From an uncultured Ardenticatenia bacterium (GTDB lineage Bacteria; Chloroflexota; Anaerolineae; 4572-78; NAK82): a DNA stretch of 64,000 nt. The stretch is from the NCBI GenBank assembly GCA_937127125.1, contig CAKZLO010000013.1, forward strand, positions 1 through 64,000, in the 5' to 3' direction. Positions 43,801 through 52,223 of this stretch are shown here, one piece after another (the stretch's first letter is position 1; every line of letters begins with the position of its first letter). The notes beneath the pieces were generated by a model. The model was not told the origin of the DNA and made no database searches. It saw only the letters and a program-made list of their open reading frames with translations. The position numbers and the translations under genes are program-made.

Positions 43801-45574
43801 TAATCTCAACCACGCGCCACACCTGTGCGCCCAGCATAAAAGCATCCCCGCGACGCGTCTCGTAGACAAATTCCTCATCTAGCTCCCCGATGCATGTCTT
43901 ACCGTCGGGGAGACAAGCACGGTAGGCACCACGATCTGGGATGGTGCCGCCATTGGTGAGCGCTGCCACGCGTGCGCCAGGTAGGGCAAACAGACGGTTG
44001 TTAACCCGATCCCACACGAGACGCGCACGCAATTCGCGGTGTGTGGCACTCCCATACTGTCCAGCGAGCATAGTCAGCACGCTGTGCAACACGCGTGGTG
44101 TCAGGTCTTGATAGGCATATGCACGGCGCACCAAGTTGAACAGTGCTTTCACATCCCATGGCTCTACGGAGACCATTGCAACGATGTGTTGTGCCAGTAC
44201 ATCCAGCGAATTGCGCGGAGTGTAGGTGGGTTCGACCTCGCCGCGCAGCATGCCGCCGGCGATCGTTGCTGCCTCCATTACATCCTCGCGGAAAGTGGGG
44301 AAGATACGACCTTTGCTCGTCTGGCCGACCAAGTGGCCAGAACGTCCCACACGTTGCAACCCTTGTGCCACCGATTTGGGAGATTGCAGCTGCACCACCA
44401 GATCGATGTTGCCGATATCGATGCCCAACTCGAGTGACGAGGTGCCTACCAGAGCCGGCAGACGTCCTTCCTTAAGATCGCGTTCCATAGCGAGCCTCGC
44501 CTCGCGTGAGGTGCTGCCATGGTGCGCGCGGATGGGGGCGGGTTGCATACCACGCCCAGCCGCCATGAAGCCGAGCCCCTTGGGAATGTTCTGCTCCAGC
44601 AGAGCGCTGGCTTTCCCTTCCTCTTCGACAGCAATTTGCTCGTTGAGCCAATCGGCGGTGCGCTCTGCGAGCCGTCTGTTATTGGCAAAGATGAGAGTGG
44701 TCTTGTGCTCGCGCACCAGCTTGAGCACGCGCGGAACGATGTATGGCCAGATGGAGCCGCCCACAAGGTTGCGAAAGTCCTCCACCACCGTTTCGACACG
44801 CAAGTCGAGCGGTTTATGGTAGGTTGCCTCCACGATGGTAACCGAACGTGGAACGGGTTGCGTCTCCTCTTCCATCTCTATGCCACCCGCTTCCGCGCCG
44901 GGCACGGGTATGATCTCATTGCCCCCTAGAAAGCGTGCCACCTCCTCGAGTGGCTGGATGGTGGCCGAAAGGCCAATGCGTTGTACCGGTTGTACCGCTA
45001 TGTGTTGCAGGCGTTCCAAGCTCAGTGAGAGATGTACACCGCGCTTGTTACCTGCCAACGTGTGAATTTCGTCCACAATGACTGTGTGCACATGGCGGAA
45101 GAGCTGGCGCGAGCGTGTTCCAGTAAGCATCAAGTAAAGCGACTCTGGCGTAGTAATGAGGATGTGAGGAGGGCAACGTAGCATAGACTGGCGCTCGCGA
45201 TAAGGTGTGTCGCCGGAACGCACTGCCACCTCGATGCGTGGCAACGTAATGCCCAGCATATGAGCATGCTTATGAATACCTGCCAACGGTACACGCAAGT
45301 TGCGGTGGATGTCGTTGTTGAGCGCCTTGAGCGGTGAGACGTAGACGATGCGGATGCCTGGGGAGGCTTTGGCATCCTGTAACTCACGTAGCAGTGCATC
45401 AATGCCCCACAGAAACGCAGCCAGCGTCTTGCCCGATCCAGTAGGCGCCAGGATCAGGGTGTGTTCACCACGCTGAATAGGTGGCCACCCCTGCGCCTGG
45501 GGCGGCGTGGGAGTACCAAAGGTGCTGACGAACCACTCGCGCACGGCAGGTGAGAAACGATCAAGGGCATCCAT
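40811..45574 (-). CDS. lhr: Lhr-type ATP-dependent helicase
   Basis: 1587 residues, the full-length Lhr with Lhr-core and long C-terminal extension; a superfamily 2 3'-5' helicase linked to DNA repair. Seen: Q-like motif TPPQAQGWPPI, Walker A LAPTGSGKT, DEIH box (VIVDEIHTLAG), SAT (GLSATI), then VGTSSLELGIDIG and the arginine finger in QRVGRSGH. The winged-helix and beta-barrel Lhr-core domain follows (about 450-900), then a C-terminal region of about 700 residues with winged-helix repeats. The ATG at 45574 begins the conserved ALDRFSPAVREWF. Divergent from the arg operon; single gene. Confidence 0.93.
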   Translation of the reverse strand: MDALDRFSPAVREWFVSTFGTPTPPQAQGWPPIQRGEHTLILAPTGSGKTLAAFLWGIDALLRELQDAKASPGIRIVYVSPLKALNNDIHRNLRVPLAGIHKHAHMLGITLPRIEVAVRSGDTPYRERQSMLRCPPHILITTPESLYLMLTGTRSRQLFRHVHTVIVDEIHTLAGNKRGVHLSLSLERLQHIAVQPVQRIGLSATIQPLEEVARFLGGNEIIPVPGAEAGGIEMEEETQPVPRSVTIVEATYHKPLDLRVETVVEDFRNLVGGSIWPYIVPRVLKLVREHKTTLIFANNRRLAERTADWLNEQIAVEEEGKASALLEQNIPKGLGFMAAGRGMQPAPIRAHHGSTSREARLAMERDLKEGRLPALVGTSSLELGIDIGNIDLVVQLQSPKSVAQGLQRVGRSGHLVGQTSKGRIFPTFREDVMEAATIAGGMLRGEVEPTYTPRNSLDVLAQHIVAMVSVEPWDVKALFNLVRRAYAYQDLTPRVLHSVLTMLAGQYGSATHRELRARLVWDRVNNRLFALPGARVAALTNGGTIPDRGAYRACLPDGKTCIGELDEEFVYETRRGDAFMLGAQVWRVVEITDDRVTVVPAPGAPPRMPFWRGEYPWRPYYLGRRVGEFRRLLAERLQALRHELGAATCRELLLQRDKAILQPIMDWLQREHALDNNSAWVLVDYVAGQLDAIGNISSDRTVVVELFADALGDPRMVVQSPFGGRVNGPWGLALASALRERTGVEVEVQSNDDGILLRFPASDAEFPLDLVQRIGPEEARERVLRELPDSAVFGSQFRQNAARALLLPGLRGGKRTPFWLQRLRARDLLQLVKQFNDFPILVETYRDCLEDVMDLPHLEEVLLDIQRGEIEVVTVETPTPSPVAQSLLWDFINIYMYEGDAPKVERQLQGLQVNLELLADVLRDVRLDKFLRTEAITEVQGRLQHTAPGFRVRTAEELAMLFQERGDMSATEIALAATVDPSPWIAHLAAQGRIVLLNIPHAYGSAQRWVAAEYADEYRAAFEMESSSRTAPLEKQSAALRAILERFLRYAGPVTREIIHNRYRISEEQLSALLEELIANRQVVRGRFTPHTGEAMSEEYLHLRTLAQIHRRTLHILRREVQAVPLVVYADFLSRWQHLHPAARLSGPGALRQALQQLRGVPLIGAIWERDVLPLRLQRYDPTELASLCRRGELIWIGAGEPGARRNRIQFLFRGEGAAFLKPFSEDLLNDLSELARQVYTLLRAEGALFLADICGALHIEEAAAETALTELALAGLVSNDTLDALRHIIQQGNAPGVARQPSALEEKLATRRGSTPHLSLLTGVSLHRPERARYMAAKRRVRERLKHHLRPMTHLEDAGRWAPVYRLGVLGAALSDEERAARQAGQLLARYGVVTRASLNNEADWLDWQTLLEQLGRMEMRGEIRRGYFVDGLPGIQFALPEAVEQLRALNSFARANELAEEEMVVLNACDPANLYGTSSQHTPLSERGEPLVAARIPSTWLVLHRGLPLLIAEDTGARIITAQGAVPALVRRALQTLLDHVLSFRLRVTVEVWNGMSVLESSAQSLLESLQFYRDYPGMTCERKL

Positions 45575-45777
45575 ACGTTATGTCACACCATCTTCTATCC
45601 ATTATACCAGCTAGACGTGCAGCTGCCACGTAGAGGATATCGTTGAGTGGCTTTGTAGCCTTGTAGTGAATGCTGTACCTATGGAGGGTTTCCTCCCGTT
45701 TGTGAATTGGGGAGCAGAATGTTATAAGTTGGGAGAGTAGATGAACCGTCAAAAGCTCTTGTGTACTGACTATATGA

Positions 45778-45862
45778 GCGTGTTGGAAAACTTCCGACTT
45801 ACCCACTTTATAGGCCATTTTCCTGCAAGAATCTGTATATGTGAGACTTTTTCAACACCCTC
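45778..45862. mobile_element. MITE-like element with short imperfect terminal repeats
   Basis: About 85 bp bounded by GTGTTGGAAAACTT (from 45780) and AAGTTTTTCAACAC-like AGACTTTTTCAACAC (ending 45858), imperfect inverted repeats of the GTGTTGAAAAAG type seen at many insertion-sequence ends. It contains no gene and sits just upstream of the argC promoter. No target-site duplication was confirmed. Confidence 0.4.
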
Positions 45863-45880
45863 CCACCCCCTGCTTCTCAC

Positions 45881-45909
45881 TTGACAAACGCGACTGGATA
45901 TGCTAAATA
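45881..45909 (+). promoter_or_regulatory. Promoter of the argCBDA leader transcript
   Basis: Perfect TTGACA (45881-45886), 17-bp spacer, TAAATA (45904-45909) preceded by TGC as an extended -10. Transcription would start near 45916, about 200 nt before argC. Confidence 0.7.
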
Positions 45910-45945
45910 TTATAACGTATTCAAGCGATTGTGAGTGCTTCTTCT

Positions 45946-46002
45946 ATGAGCAATACGTGCGTGCGTTTGCCCAGGGCGATCAGGAGCCGGCCAGACCGCT
46001 AG
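45946..46002 (+). CDS. Arginine-rich attenuator leader peptide
   Basis: 18 codons: MSNTCVRLPRAIRSRPDR, with arginine codons at 45964 (CGT), 45973 (AGG), 45982 (AGG), 45988 (CGG) and 45997 (CGC), then TAG. Five Arg in 18, including three of the rare AGG/CGG type, directly upstream of an arginine operon, is the hallmark of transcription attenuation by ribosome stalling. A possible GTG start in frame lies at 45931. The Shine-Dalgarno is weak. The stop codon lies in the CCAGACC/GGTCTGG hairpin. Confidence 0.7.
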   Translation: MSNTCVRLPRAIRSRPDR

Positions 46003-46034
46003 GTCTGGACAGGCCAGGCTTGCATTGGGCAACG
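45964..46034 (+). ncRNA. Arg leader stem-loops (attenuator control fold)
   Basis: Nested pairings: CGTTTGCCCA (45964-45973) with TGGGCAACG (46026-46034), one bulged T; AGCC (45985-45988) with GGCT (46017-46020); CCAGACC (45991-45997) with GGTCTGG (46002-46008). The whole 5' side is coding sequence of the leader peptide, so ribosome position would decide which pairings form. Confidence 0.55.
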
Positions 46035-46056
46035 GATGCCGTCAATCGTCCACAAG

Positions 46057-46089
46057 ACCAGCCTTCCAGATCAGGAGGGCTGGTTTTTT
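46057..46089 (+). terminator. Intrinsic terminator (attenuator) upstream of argC
   Basis: ACCAGCCTTCC (46057-46067) pairs with GGAGGGCTGGT (46074-46084), 11 bp with one G-T, followed by T84-T89. It lies between the arg promoter and argC on the plus strand; as the upstream gene runs the other way, it can only be an attenuator of the arg transcript. Confidence 0.85.
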
Positions 46090-46113
46090 ATATCGTATGT
46101 GGGGAGGAAAGGC

Positions 46114-47133
46114 ATGATCCGTGTGGGAGTCTATGGCGCGAGCGGCTACACCGGTTTCGAACTGCTGCGCATTTTGCGCCAGCACCCGCAGGTGGAGCTG
46201 GTCTTCGCTACCGCACAGAGCCATGCTGGCAGCTTGCTGTGTGATGTCTTTCCAGTGCCATGGGATATCCCGCTGATTGCCGAGGCGGATGCCGATCCCA
46301 GCACAGCCGATGCCGTGTTTTGCTGCCTGCCGGCAGGCAAGGCGATGGAAACCGTCACCCTTGCGCATCGCCACCAAGTGCGCGTTGTTGACCTCTCGGC
46401 TGATTTCCGCCTCACGGATGCGGATACCTATACGCAGTGGTACGGCCTCCCGCACAGCGCCCCCGAGCTGCTACCCTTGGCAGTGTACGGCCTGCCCGAG
46501 CTATATCGTCAGCAGATCAAAGGGGCATCCATCGTCGCCAACCCAGGTTGCTACCCCACCAGTGTGCTACTGGCGCTCTATCCCCTGCTCAGGGCGCAGC
46601 TGCTCGCGCCAGATCGCCCTATCATTGTGGACAGCAAATCGGGAGTGAGCGGTGCTGGCCGCAGCCCGACGCTCAAGACCCACTTCGTCGAGGCGAACGA
46701 AAATCTCTCGCCCTATAACATTGGGCGCAAACATCGCCATCTCCCTGAAATGGAGCAGGAGATCACACGTTGGGGCGGTCCATCCGGCCAGCTCATTTTT
46801 ACACCTCATCTGGTGCCGGTGAACCGGGGCATCCTCTCCACGGTATACGTGAGTGTGTCCGAGACACTCTCTGTGGATGCACTGCACAACCTGTTCCGTG
46901 AGACATATGCCGGGGAACCCTTCATTTGGGTGATGCCACCTGGGCAGCTCGCCACGCTAGCACACGCGGTATATACCAACAGTTGCGTTCTATCGCTCAC
47001 TCAGCCGTTGCCGGGGCAGCTCATCATCTGCTCCGCGATCGACAACCTTGTCAAGGGAGCTGCGGGACAGGCTGTACAGAACTTCAATCTGATGTTCGGT
47101 TTGGAGGAGACGACAGGGCTGATGATGCTATGA
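46114..47133 (+). CDS. argC: N-acetyl-gamma-glutamyl-phosphate reductase
   Basis: 339 residues, third enzyme of arginine synthesis: reduces N-acetylglutamyl-phosphate with NADPH. Seen: VGVYGASGYTGFELLRIL, the active-site Cys146 in VANPGCYPTSVLLAL, VDSKSGVSGAGRSP, and HRHLPEMEQEI with the catalytic His. The ATG at 46114 with GGGGAGGAAAGGC upstream is the start; the open frame continues upstream through the terminator to 46036. First structural gene of argCBDA, controlled by the leader described. Confidence 0.95.
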   Translation: MIRVGVYGASGYTGFELLRILRQHPQVELVFATAQSHAGSLLCDVFPVPWDIPLIAEADADPSTADAVFCCLPAGKAMETVTLAHRHQVRVVDLSADFRLTDADTYTQWYGLPHSAPELLPLAVYGLPELYRQQIKGASIVANPGCYPTSVLLALYPLLRAQLLAPDRPIIVDSKSGVSGAGRSPTLKTHFVEANENLSPYNIGRKHRHLPEMEQEITRWGGPSGQLIFTPHLVPVNRGILSTVYVSVSETLSVDALHNLFRETYAGEPFIWVMPPGQLATLAHAVYTNSCVLSLTQPLPGQLIICSAIDNLVKGAAGQAVQNFNLMFGLEETTGLMML

Positions 47134-47897
47134 TGATTCAAGTGCTCAAAGTTGGCGGCAACGAGCTGGACGATCCAGCCTTCATTGGGCAGCTGGTAGA
47201 GGCAGTGAAGCATCTGCCACAACCACCGGTCATTGTCCATGGGGGTGGCAAGGAAATCCGCGAGCTCCAAGAGAAGCTGGGTATGGAAGCACAGTACATC
47301 GACGGGTTGCGCATCACTGACGACGCCTCGCTGGAGGTAGTACAAATGGTGCTCTCCGGCCGTATCAACAAGCGCCTGGTGGCTGCCCTAGGCGCGATTG
47401 GCCTCGATGCCTTTGGCATGTCGGGCATCGATCGTGGTGCGGTGAAGGCAGAAAAGCTACACCACCCCGCCGGTGACCTGGGATGGGTAGGGCGTGTGGT
47501 TGCCGTGCGCGCGGAAGTTTTTCTCAATCTGCTGGAGAACGGGATCATCCCGGTGCTTTCTCCCATTTGTTTTGGGCCAGATGGTAGCATTTTCAACGTA
47601 AACGCGGATCACGTCGCCGAGGCAGTCGCCATCGCCCTGCAGGCGGACGAGCTGGTGTTCATCTCCAACGTACCCGGTGTGCTGGTAGAAGGCCAATTGG
47701 TCGAGCGCCTGGATGCCAAGCGGGCAGAGGCGTGGATCGCCAACGGCACAATCTCGGGCGGTATGATCCCGAAGGTGCACGCCGCGTCAGAAGCCGTCGC
47801 GCGCGGCGTGAAGGCGGTACGCATTACCAACCTGGAAGGATTGAAACATCAAGGCGGCACCCTAGTCATCAGTAACAGTGAGGCAGAAGCACAATGA
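47130..47897 (+). CDS. argB: Acetylglutamate kinase
   Basis: 255 residues, phosphorylates N-acetylglutamate. Seen: LKVGGNEL, IVHGGGKEI, the substrate segment YIDGLRITDDASLEVVQMVLSGRINKRLV, NVNADHVAEAVAIALQADELVFISNVPGV and SGGMIPKVHAA. The start ATG at 47130 overlaps the argC stop (ATGA), so translation is coupled. Lysine-pathway relatives (LysZ) look similar, but no lysW is present and the leader is arginine-rich. Confidence 0.92.
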   Translation: MMIQVLKVGGNELDDPAFIGQLVEAVKHLPQPPVIVHGGGKEIRELQEKLGMEAQYIDGLRITDDASLEVVQMVLSGRINKRLVAALGAIGLDAFGMSGIDRGAVKAEKLHHPAGDLGWVGRVVAVRAEVFLNLLENGIIPVLSPICFGPDGSIFNVNADHVAEAVAIALQADELVFISNVPGVLVEGQLVERLDAKRAEAWIANGTISGGMIPKVHAASEAVARGVKAVRITNLEGLKHQGGTLVISNSEAEAQ

Positions 47898-49120
47898 ACG
47901 AAACTGTGCAGCAACTCGTACCAACCGCAATCGCCTTGGAACGCCAGTACGTTCTGCAGACTTACCGTCGGCCTGATTTCGTGTTAGTGAGGGGAGAAGG
48001 CGTGCGCTTGTTTGACGAAACAGGGCGCGCTTATCTGGACGCAGTAGCTGGCATTGCCGTAAATGCGCTGGGCTATGGCGATCCAGAGCTCGTGGCTACG
48101 CTACGTGTGGCAGCGGAAGGGCTTATCCATGTCTCAAACCTGTACCACACCGAGCCCCAAGCACGCTTGGCACAAGCACTGGTGGAATGTTCCTTCGCCG
48201 ACCGTGTGTTCTTCTGCAACTCGGGCACCGAGGCGATCGAAGCCGCTCTAAAGTTCGCGCGCAAATATGCACGCCAACACTATGGAGCGCACAAGACGCA
48301 CTTCGTTGCATTCACCAACTCCTTCCATGGGCGCACTATGGGCGCGCTGTCCACCACAGCTACCGAAAAGTATCGTGCGCCGTTCGAACCGTTGGTGCCC
48401 GGCGTGCAGTTTGTGCCTTTCAACGATCTGCAGGCCGCTGAGCAAGTGATCACCGATCAGGTGTGCGCTGTGTTGGTCGAGCCGATCCAAGGGGAGGGCG
48501 GTATCCATCTGGCGACAATGGAATTCTTGCAAGGTCTGCGTACGCGATGCAACGAACAGGGTGCACTGCTCATCTTCGATGAGATTCAATGCGGATTGGG
48601 GCGCACCGGCACCTTGTGGGCACATGAGCCAGCAGGTGTGACACCGGATATGATGACGCTGGCCAAGCCGCTAGCAGGTGGTTTGCCCACGGGTGCTGTA
48701 CTTATGACCCAGGCGGTCGCGGACGCGATGGTGCCGGGCGATCACGGTAGTACGTTTGCCGCCGGACCGCTGGTTTGCCAGGTGGCGCAGGTAGTGTTCC
48801 GGCGCGTCAGCCAGCCAGAGTTCTTGGCTGAAGTGCGAGCCAAGGGAGAGTACCTCGCGGCACGTCTGGATCAGTGTATCCGCCCACATCGTCTGGTGCG
48901 TGGCGTGCGCGGTCGTGGACTGATGTGGGGCATCGAGTGCACTGTCGAGGCCACCGTCGTGGTCAACGCTGCCTATCGAAGAGATCTGCTCGTGTGTGCC
49001 GCAGGGACCCATGTGGTGCGTCTGTTGCCGCCGCTGATCATTACGCGCGCTGAGATCGACGAGATGGTGGACAAACTGGCAGCAACGCTGGACGATGTGG
49101 TGCAGGAGAGTGCACGGTGA
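47894..49120 (+). CDS. argD: Acetylornithine aminotransferase
   Basis: 408 residues, PLP-dependent class III aminotransferase. Seen: FFCNSGTEAIEAALKFARKYA, SFHGRTMGALSTTATEKYR, VEPIQGEGGI, LLIFDEIQCGLGRTG and the PLP lysine (about Lys258) in TLAKPLAGGLPTGAV. It overlaps argB by 4 nt (ATGA), again coupled. In organisms using lysine or other omega-amino acids the family is promiscuous, but the operon assigns it to arginine synthesis. Confidence 0.93.
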   Translation: MNETVQQLVPTAIALERQYVLQTYRRPDFVLVRGEGVRLFDETGRAYLDAVAGIAVNALGYGDPELVATLRVAAEGLIHVSNLYHTEPQARLAQALVECSFADRVFFCNSGTEAIEAALKFARKYARQHYGAHKTHFVAFTNSFHGRTMGALSTTATEKYRAPFEPLVPGVQFVPFNDLQAAEQVITDQVCAVLVEPIQGEGGIHLATMEFLQGLRTRCNEQGALLIFDEIQCGLGRTGTLWAHEPAGVTPDMMTLAKPLAGGLPTGAVLMTQAVADAMVPGDHGSTFAAGPLVCQVAQVVFRRVSQPEFLAEVRAKGEYLAARLDQCIRPHRLVRGVRGRGLMWGIECTVEATVVVNAAYRRDLLVCAAGTHVVRLLPPLIITRAEIDEMVDKLAATLDDVVQESAR

Positions 49121-49656
49121 ACGGGGATGTGATCGAGATCGTCCGGGCGAGCGTGCACGATGTGCCAGCTATTGCGGCGTTGGTGGAACGTTATGTGCGG
49201 CGCGGTGAGGTGCTACCGCGACCGCCGGAGGACATCTACCAGTCGCTGCGCGATTGGATAGTGGCGAAGCAGCATGGTGAAGTGGTCGGCTGCGGCTCAC
49301 TGGTCATCCTGTGGGCAGATATGGCCGAGATTCGGTCATTAGTTGTGGCGCCTGAGCGGCAAGGCATGGGCATCGGCCGCCAGATTGTCAGCGCTCTGCT
49401 TGCCGATGCTGCCGCACTGGAGATCCCGCGCGTGATCGCACTGACACGCAGGCCAGCTTTCTTCGCTAAGCTGGGCTTTGTCGAGGTGCCACGCGCGTCG
49501 TTACCGCGTAAGATTTGGAAGGATTGTATCCATTGCACCAAGTTTGCTGGCTGTGACGAAGTGGCAATGGTGTATCAGCTGCCGCTTCAAGCACAAGACC
49601 AGCACAATGCGACTTTAGCACGCGCAAAGGTAGCCATCTATGCTACGCGCGAATAG
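49117..49656 (+). CDS. argA: N-acetylglutamate synthase, GNAT type
   Basis: 179 residues, GNAT acetyltransferase: AEIRSLVVAPERQGMGIGRQIVSALLADA carries the acetyl-CoA site, and the C-terminal LPRKIWKDCIHCTKFAGCDEVAM is typical of the short ArgA found in mycobacteria and Chloroflexota. It makes N-acetylglutamate, replacing the large ArgA with an amino-acid-kinase domain. GTG start at 49117 overlaps argD (GTGA). argJ is absent, so the operon uses the linear pathway in this window. Confidence 0.85.
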   Translation: MNGDVIEIVRASVHDVPAIAALVERYVRRGEVLPRPPEDIYQSLRDWIVAKQHGEVVGCGSLVILWADMAEIRSLVVAPERQGMGIGRQIVSALLADAAALEIPRVIALTRRPAFFAKLGFVEVPRASLPRKIWKDCIHCTKFAGCDEVAMVYQLPLQAQDQHNATLARAKVAIYATRE

Positions 49657-49884
49657 CTGGTTGCGTGCTGTGAACACTTTGCGCTCTATCTACCTCCATA
49701 CCGTCGATGTCCGGTGGGAATGGGCGAATCCCTTGCGATCATTGAGCGCACGCCGACCATACCTTCAGCGGGAAGCCAATCAGGATGCTCTGCGTTGCAC
49801 CTGCCGCCGTACGAAGCGCATACCTGGCCCAATTATCTCCCTACAGCGATGACGTGCGCATCTGCGGCTGTGCTTGTTACACCG
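49657..49884. other. Gap between argA and the convergent MDR gene
   Basis: About 230 bp. A 77-codon plus frame (49714-49947) overlaps the MDR gene, has no ribosome site and no motif, so it is not called. No terminator hairpin was recognised. Confidence 0.35.
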
Positions 49885-50901
49885 TTATGGGTTGCTTCTG
49901 CTCCAGTCGAAGATAACCCCTATAAACGACGAGCGATCACGCTGTAGCGCGGCATAGACCTGTGGTGCCTCAGCGGGGGTGAATTTATGGGTGACCAGGT
50001 CGGCGACCCGCATGCGTCCCTGTAGCAGATAATCGAAGAACAAGGCGATCACCTCGCGGCGCGTCCACGGACAGAACTCAGATGGATGCTCCGGGGTCAT
50101 AGTGCCATGAATGCCCAAGATGGCGAGCGACTCGCTGACCACGCCTGGCCCCAAATGTTGTTGCGTCGGTGTGGGAGTATCGCCCAGCAAGACGATGCGT
50201 CCCAGCTTGTGCAGCAACGGGAGGCACTGCGCCAGCACTTGGGGGTGGCCAGTGATCTCATACACGACGTCGAGCATGCGCCCGGCGGTGATCTCACGCA
50301 CCGGTTGGAACGTCTCCTGCACAGGCATGGCCAGCGTATGTGTGGCGCCGTGAGTCTTTGCCATCTCCAGTCGGCTCGCCACCGGATCAATAGCGATAAT
50401 CTGACGGGCGCCACAGAGCACCAAGTATTGCACTACCAGCTGGCCGAGCATTCCCAGTCCGACCACACCCACTCGCTCACCTAGCACGTGACCGGCGCGG
50501 CGCACGCCCAATTGTGTGGTCGTCGCCAAAGCCATCCAGGTCGCCTCCTCGTCGCTGATCGCATCCGGAATTGGGTAAAGATGCTCTGGGATTGCCTTGA
50601 AGTATTCCTGATGAGGTACCCAAGCGGCCACCCGATCACCCTCGCGCAGCGTGGTCACATCCTCACCCACCGCAACCACTCGCGCGGCCATGCTATAGCC
50701 CGGCCGAAAGGGATAGCGCACCCATTCGCCCCAGTTGGTCCCTGGATCGAAGATGCCCCTCAGGCAGTACAGCTCGGTGCCGATGCTGATCAATGACTTC
50801 TGGGCGGCGCACACAACTTCGCCCGGGCCGGGCGGCGCCATCTCCTCCTGCCAGATTTCTACCTGATGGGGGGCCGGAAAAACGAGATAGGTGGATTGCA
50901 T
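49885..50901 (-). CDS. Zinc-containing MDR alcohol dehydrogenase family protein
   Basis: 338 residues: N-terminal GroES-like domain (PGPGEVVCAAQKSLISIGTELYCLRG, then GYSMAARVVAVGEDVTTLREGDRV) and a Rossmann domain with VGVVGLGMLGQLVVQYLVLCGARQIIAID. The usual catalytic-zinc CGTD segment is replaced by IGTELYC, as in the bacteriochlorophyllide/sorbitol-like subset and in some sugar-alcohol dehydrogenases, so zinc dependence is uncertain. ATG at 50901 with GAGAAGAG upstream. It diverges from the class II aldolase gene; the two may share regulation. Confidence 0.85.
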   Translation of the reverse strand: MQSTYLVFPAPHQVEIWQEEMAPPGPGEVVCAAQKSLISIGTELYCLRGIFDPGTNWGEWVRYPFRPGYSMAARVVAVGEDVTTLREGDRVAAWVPHQEYFKAIPEHLYPIPDAISDEEATWMALATTTQLGVRRAGHVLGERVGVVGLGMLGQLVVQYLVLCGARQIIAIDPVASRLEMAKTHGATHTLAMPVQETFQPVREITAGRMLDVVYEITGHPQVLAQCLPLLHKLGRIVLLGDTPTPTQQHLGPGVVSESLAILGIHGTMTPEHPSEFCPWTRREVIALFFDYLLQGRMRVADLVTHKFTPAEAPQVYAALQRDRSSFIGVIFDWSRSNP

Positions 50902-51182
50902 AGTCTCTTCTCCTGTAATGTCACACGCGAAATTGGATCACACAAACTGTCGCGAACGAGATGGGCTTCCTTGAACAGCGCGCACACTTTTTCGATCCGT
51001 CTCGCGGCACTCTATTAAGCCATGAGCTTTAGCATTAGTTCTGCTTGAGCGGTCGCTAACAAATTTCCATCTAGAGTATAGCACACCTTCGCACCTCATA
51101 CCCTCTATGACGTAGCGGGACACACTCGATCGCGATATAATAGTGCCTCAACATGTCCTTTCGCCGTGAAGAGGAACACACA

Positions 51183-52139
51183 ATGATCCCCAATACTGCC
51201 ACATTGCTCCAACTCGCCTACGGGCGCTTTGCTGTCGGTGCCTTCAGCATCAACTCGATCGAGCAGATTCTAGGTGCTTTCCGTGGCGCTGCGATGGCAG
51301 CAGCTCCACTAATCATCCAGATTTCACGTCGGGCACGCCAGTATGCTGGTCCCGGGGTGCTCGAGGCCGCTGTGCACGCTGCGGCACGCCTGTTTCCCGA
51401 GATCCTCTTCGCGCTCCACCTCGATCACGGCGACGAACAGAGCTGCTATGACGCCATCGAGTCCGCCTTCTACAGCTCGGTGATGATCGATGCCTCGCAA
51501 CGTTCTTTCGAGGAAAATATCGCGACCACGCGCCGCGTGGTCGAGCGGGCGCACGCGCGCGGCCTCAGCGTGGAAGCTGAGCTAGGTCGCCTTAGTGGCA
51601 AGGAGGACGACATCGCGGTGGACCAGAGCATGGCCTTCCTGACCGATGCCGACCAGGCAGCTGAATTTGTCGAGCGTAGCGGATGTGACGCACTGGCAGT
51701 GGCGGTCGGCACTGGCCATGGGCTACACAAATTTGCCGGCACCGGACAGCTCCATCTGGAGCGCTTGATCCAGATTCAGCAGCGCCTGCCAGGCTTCCCG
51801 TTGGTTTTACATGGTGCCTCCTCCATCCCATCTGAAGAGATCGCGCGCATCAATGCAGCGGGAGGTGCAGTGGCGCCGGATGCGCAAGGCTTCCCCGAGA
51901 CGATGTATCTGCTGGCCGCACAGCGCGGTGTGGCGAAGATCAACATCGATACCGATGGCCGGTTGATCTGGGCGCGGGTGATGCGCGAGCATCTGCGCGA
52001 TCACCCAGCCGAGATTGATCTGCGCGAACCCGGTCGTGTGTTCGTGGCCGAATATGCACAGCGTGTGGCACATCTGTGCCAGTGTTTTGGCTGCGCCGGT
52101 CGTCTAGCGGAAGTGCGCCGCCAGCTGGGGTGGGGATGA
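51183..52139 (+). CDS. Class II fructose-bisphosphate/tagatose-bisphosphate aldolase
   Basis: About 318 residues. TIM barrel with FAVGAFSINSIEQILGAFRGA, zinc ligand region LFALHLDHGDE, the acidic SVEAELGRLSGKEDD, the ligand VGTGHG, and the phosphate site HGASSIPSEEIARINAAGG. The start at 51183 with GAGG upstream is chosen; the longer frame to 51153 lacks one. A TATAAT box lies at 51136-51141. Fructose- or tagatose-bisphosphate is the likely substrate, but family members with other ketose substrates exist. Confidence 0.9.
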   Translation: MIPNTATLLQLAYGRFAVGAFSINSIEQILGAFRGAAMAAAPLIIQISRRARQYAGPGVLEAAVHAAARLFPEILFALHLDHGDEQSCYDAIESAFYSSVMIDASQRSFEENIATTRRVVERAHARGLSVEAELGRLSGKEDDIAVDQSMAFLTDADQAAEFVERSGCDALAVAVGTGHGLHKFAGTGQLHLERLIQIQQRLPGFPLVLHGASSIPSEEIARINAAGGAVAPDAQGFPETMYLLAAQRGVAKINIDTDGRLIWARVMREHLRDHPAEIDLREPGRVFVAEYAQRVAHLCQCFGCAGRLAEVRRQLGWG

Positions 52140-52223
52140 GTGTTTCGTGTTTTTGTTCCCTGCATCCTTCCCAACGAGAAGAAGCCATGCCTCCTCCCAT
52201 AGATCGAAGAGAGGGTGCGATAA

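Noticed and set aside
45916-46113. T-box leader for argC
   Set aside because: No T-box antiterminator sequence or specifier-loop architecture; the Arg-rich ORF explains the leader better.
47130-49120. Lysine pathway (LysZ/LysJ) instead of arginine
   Set aside because: No lysW or lysX is present, and the leader peptide is rich in arginine codons.
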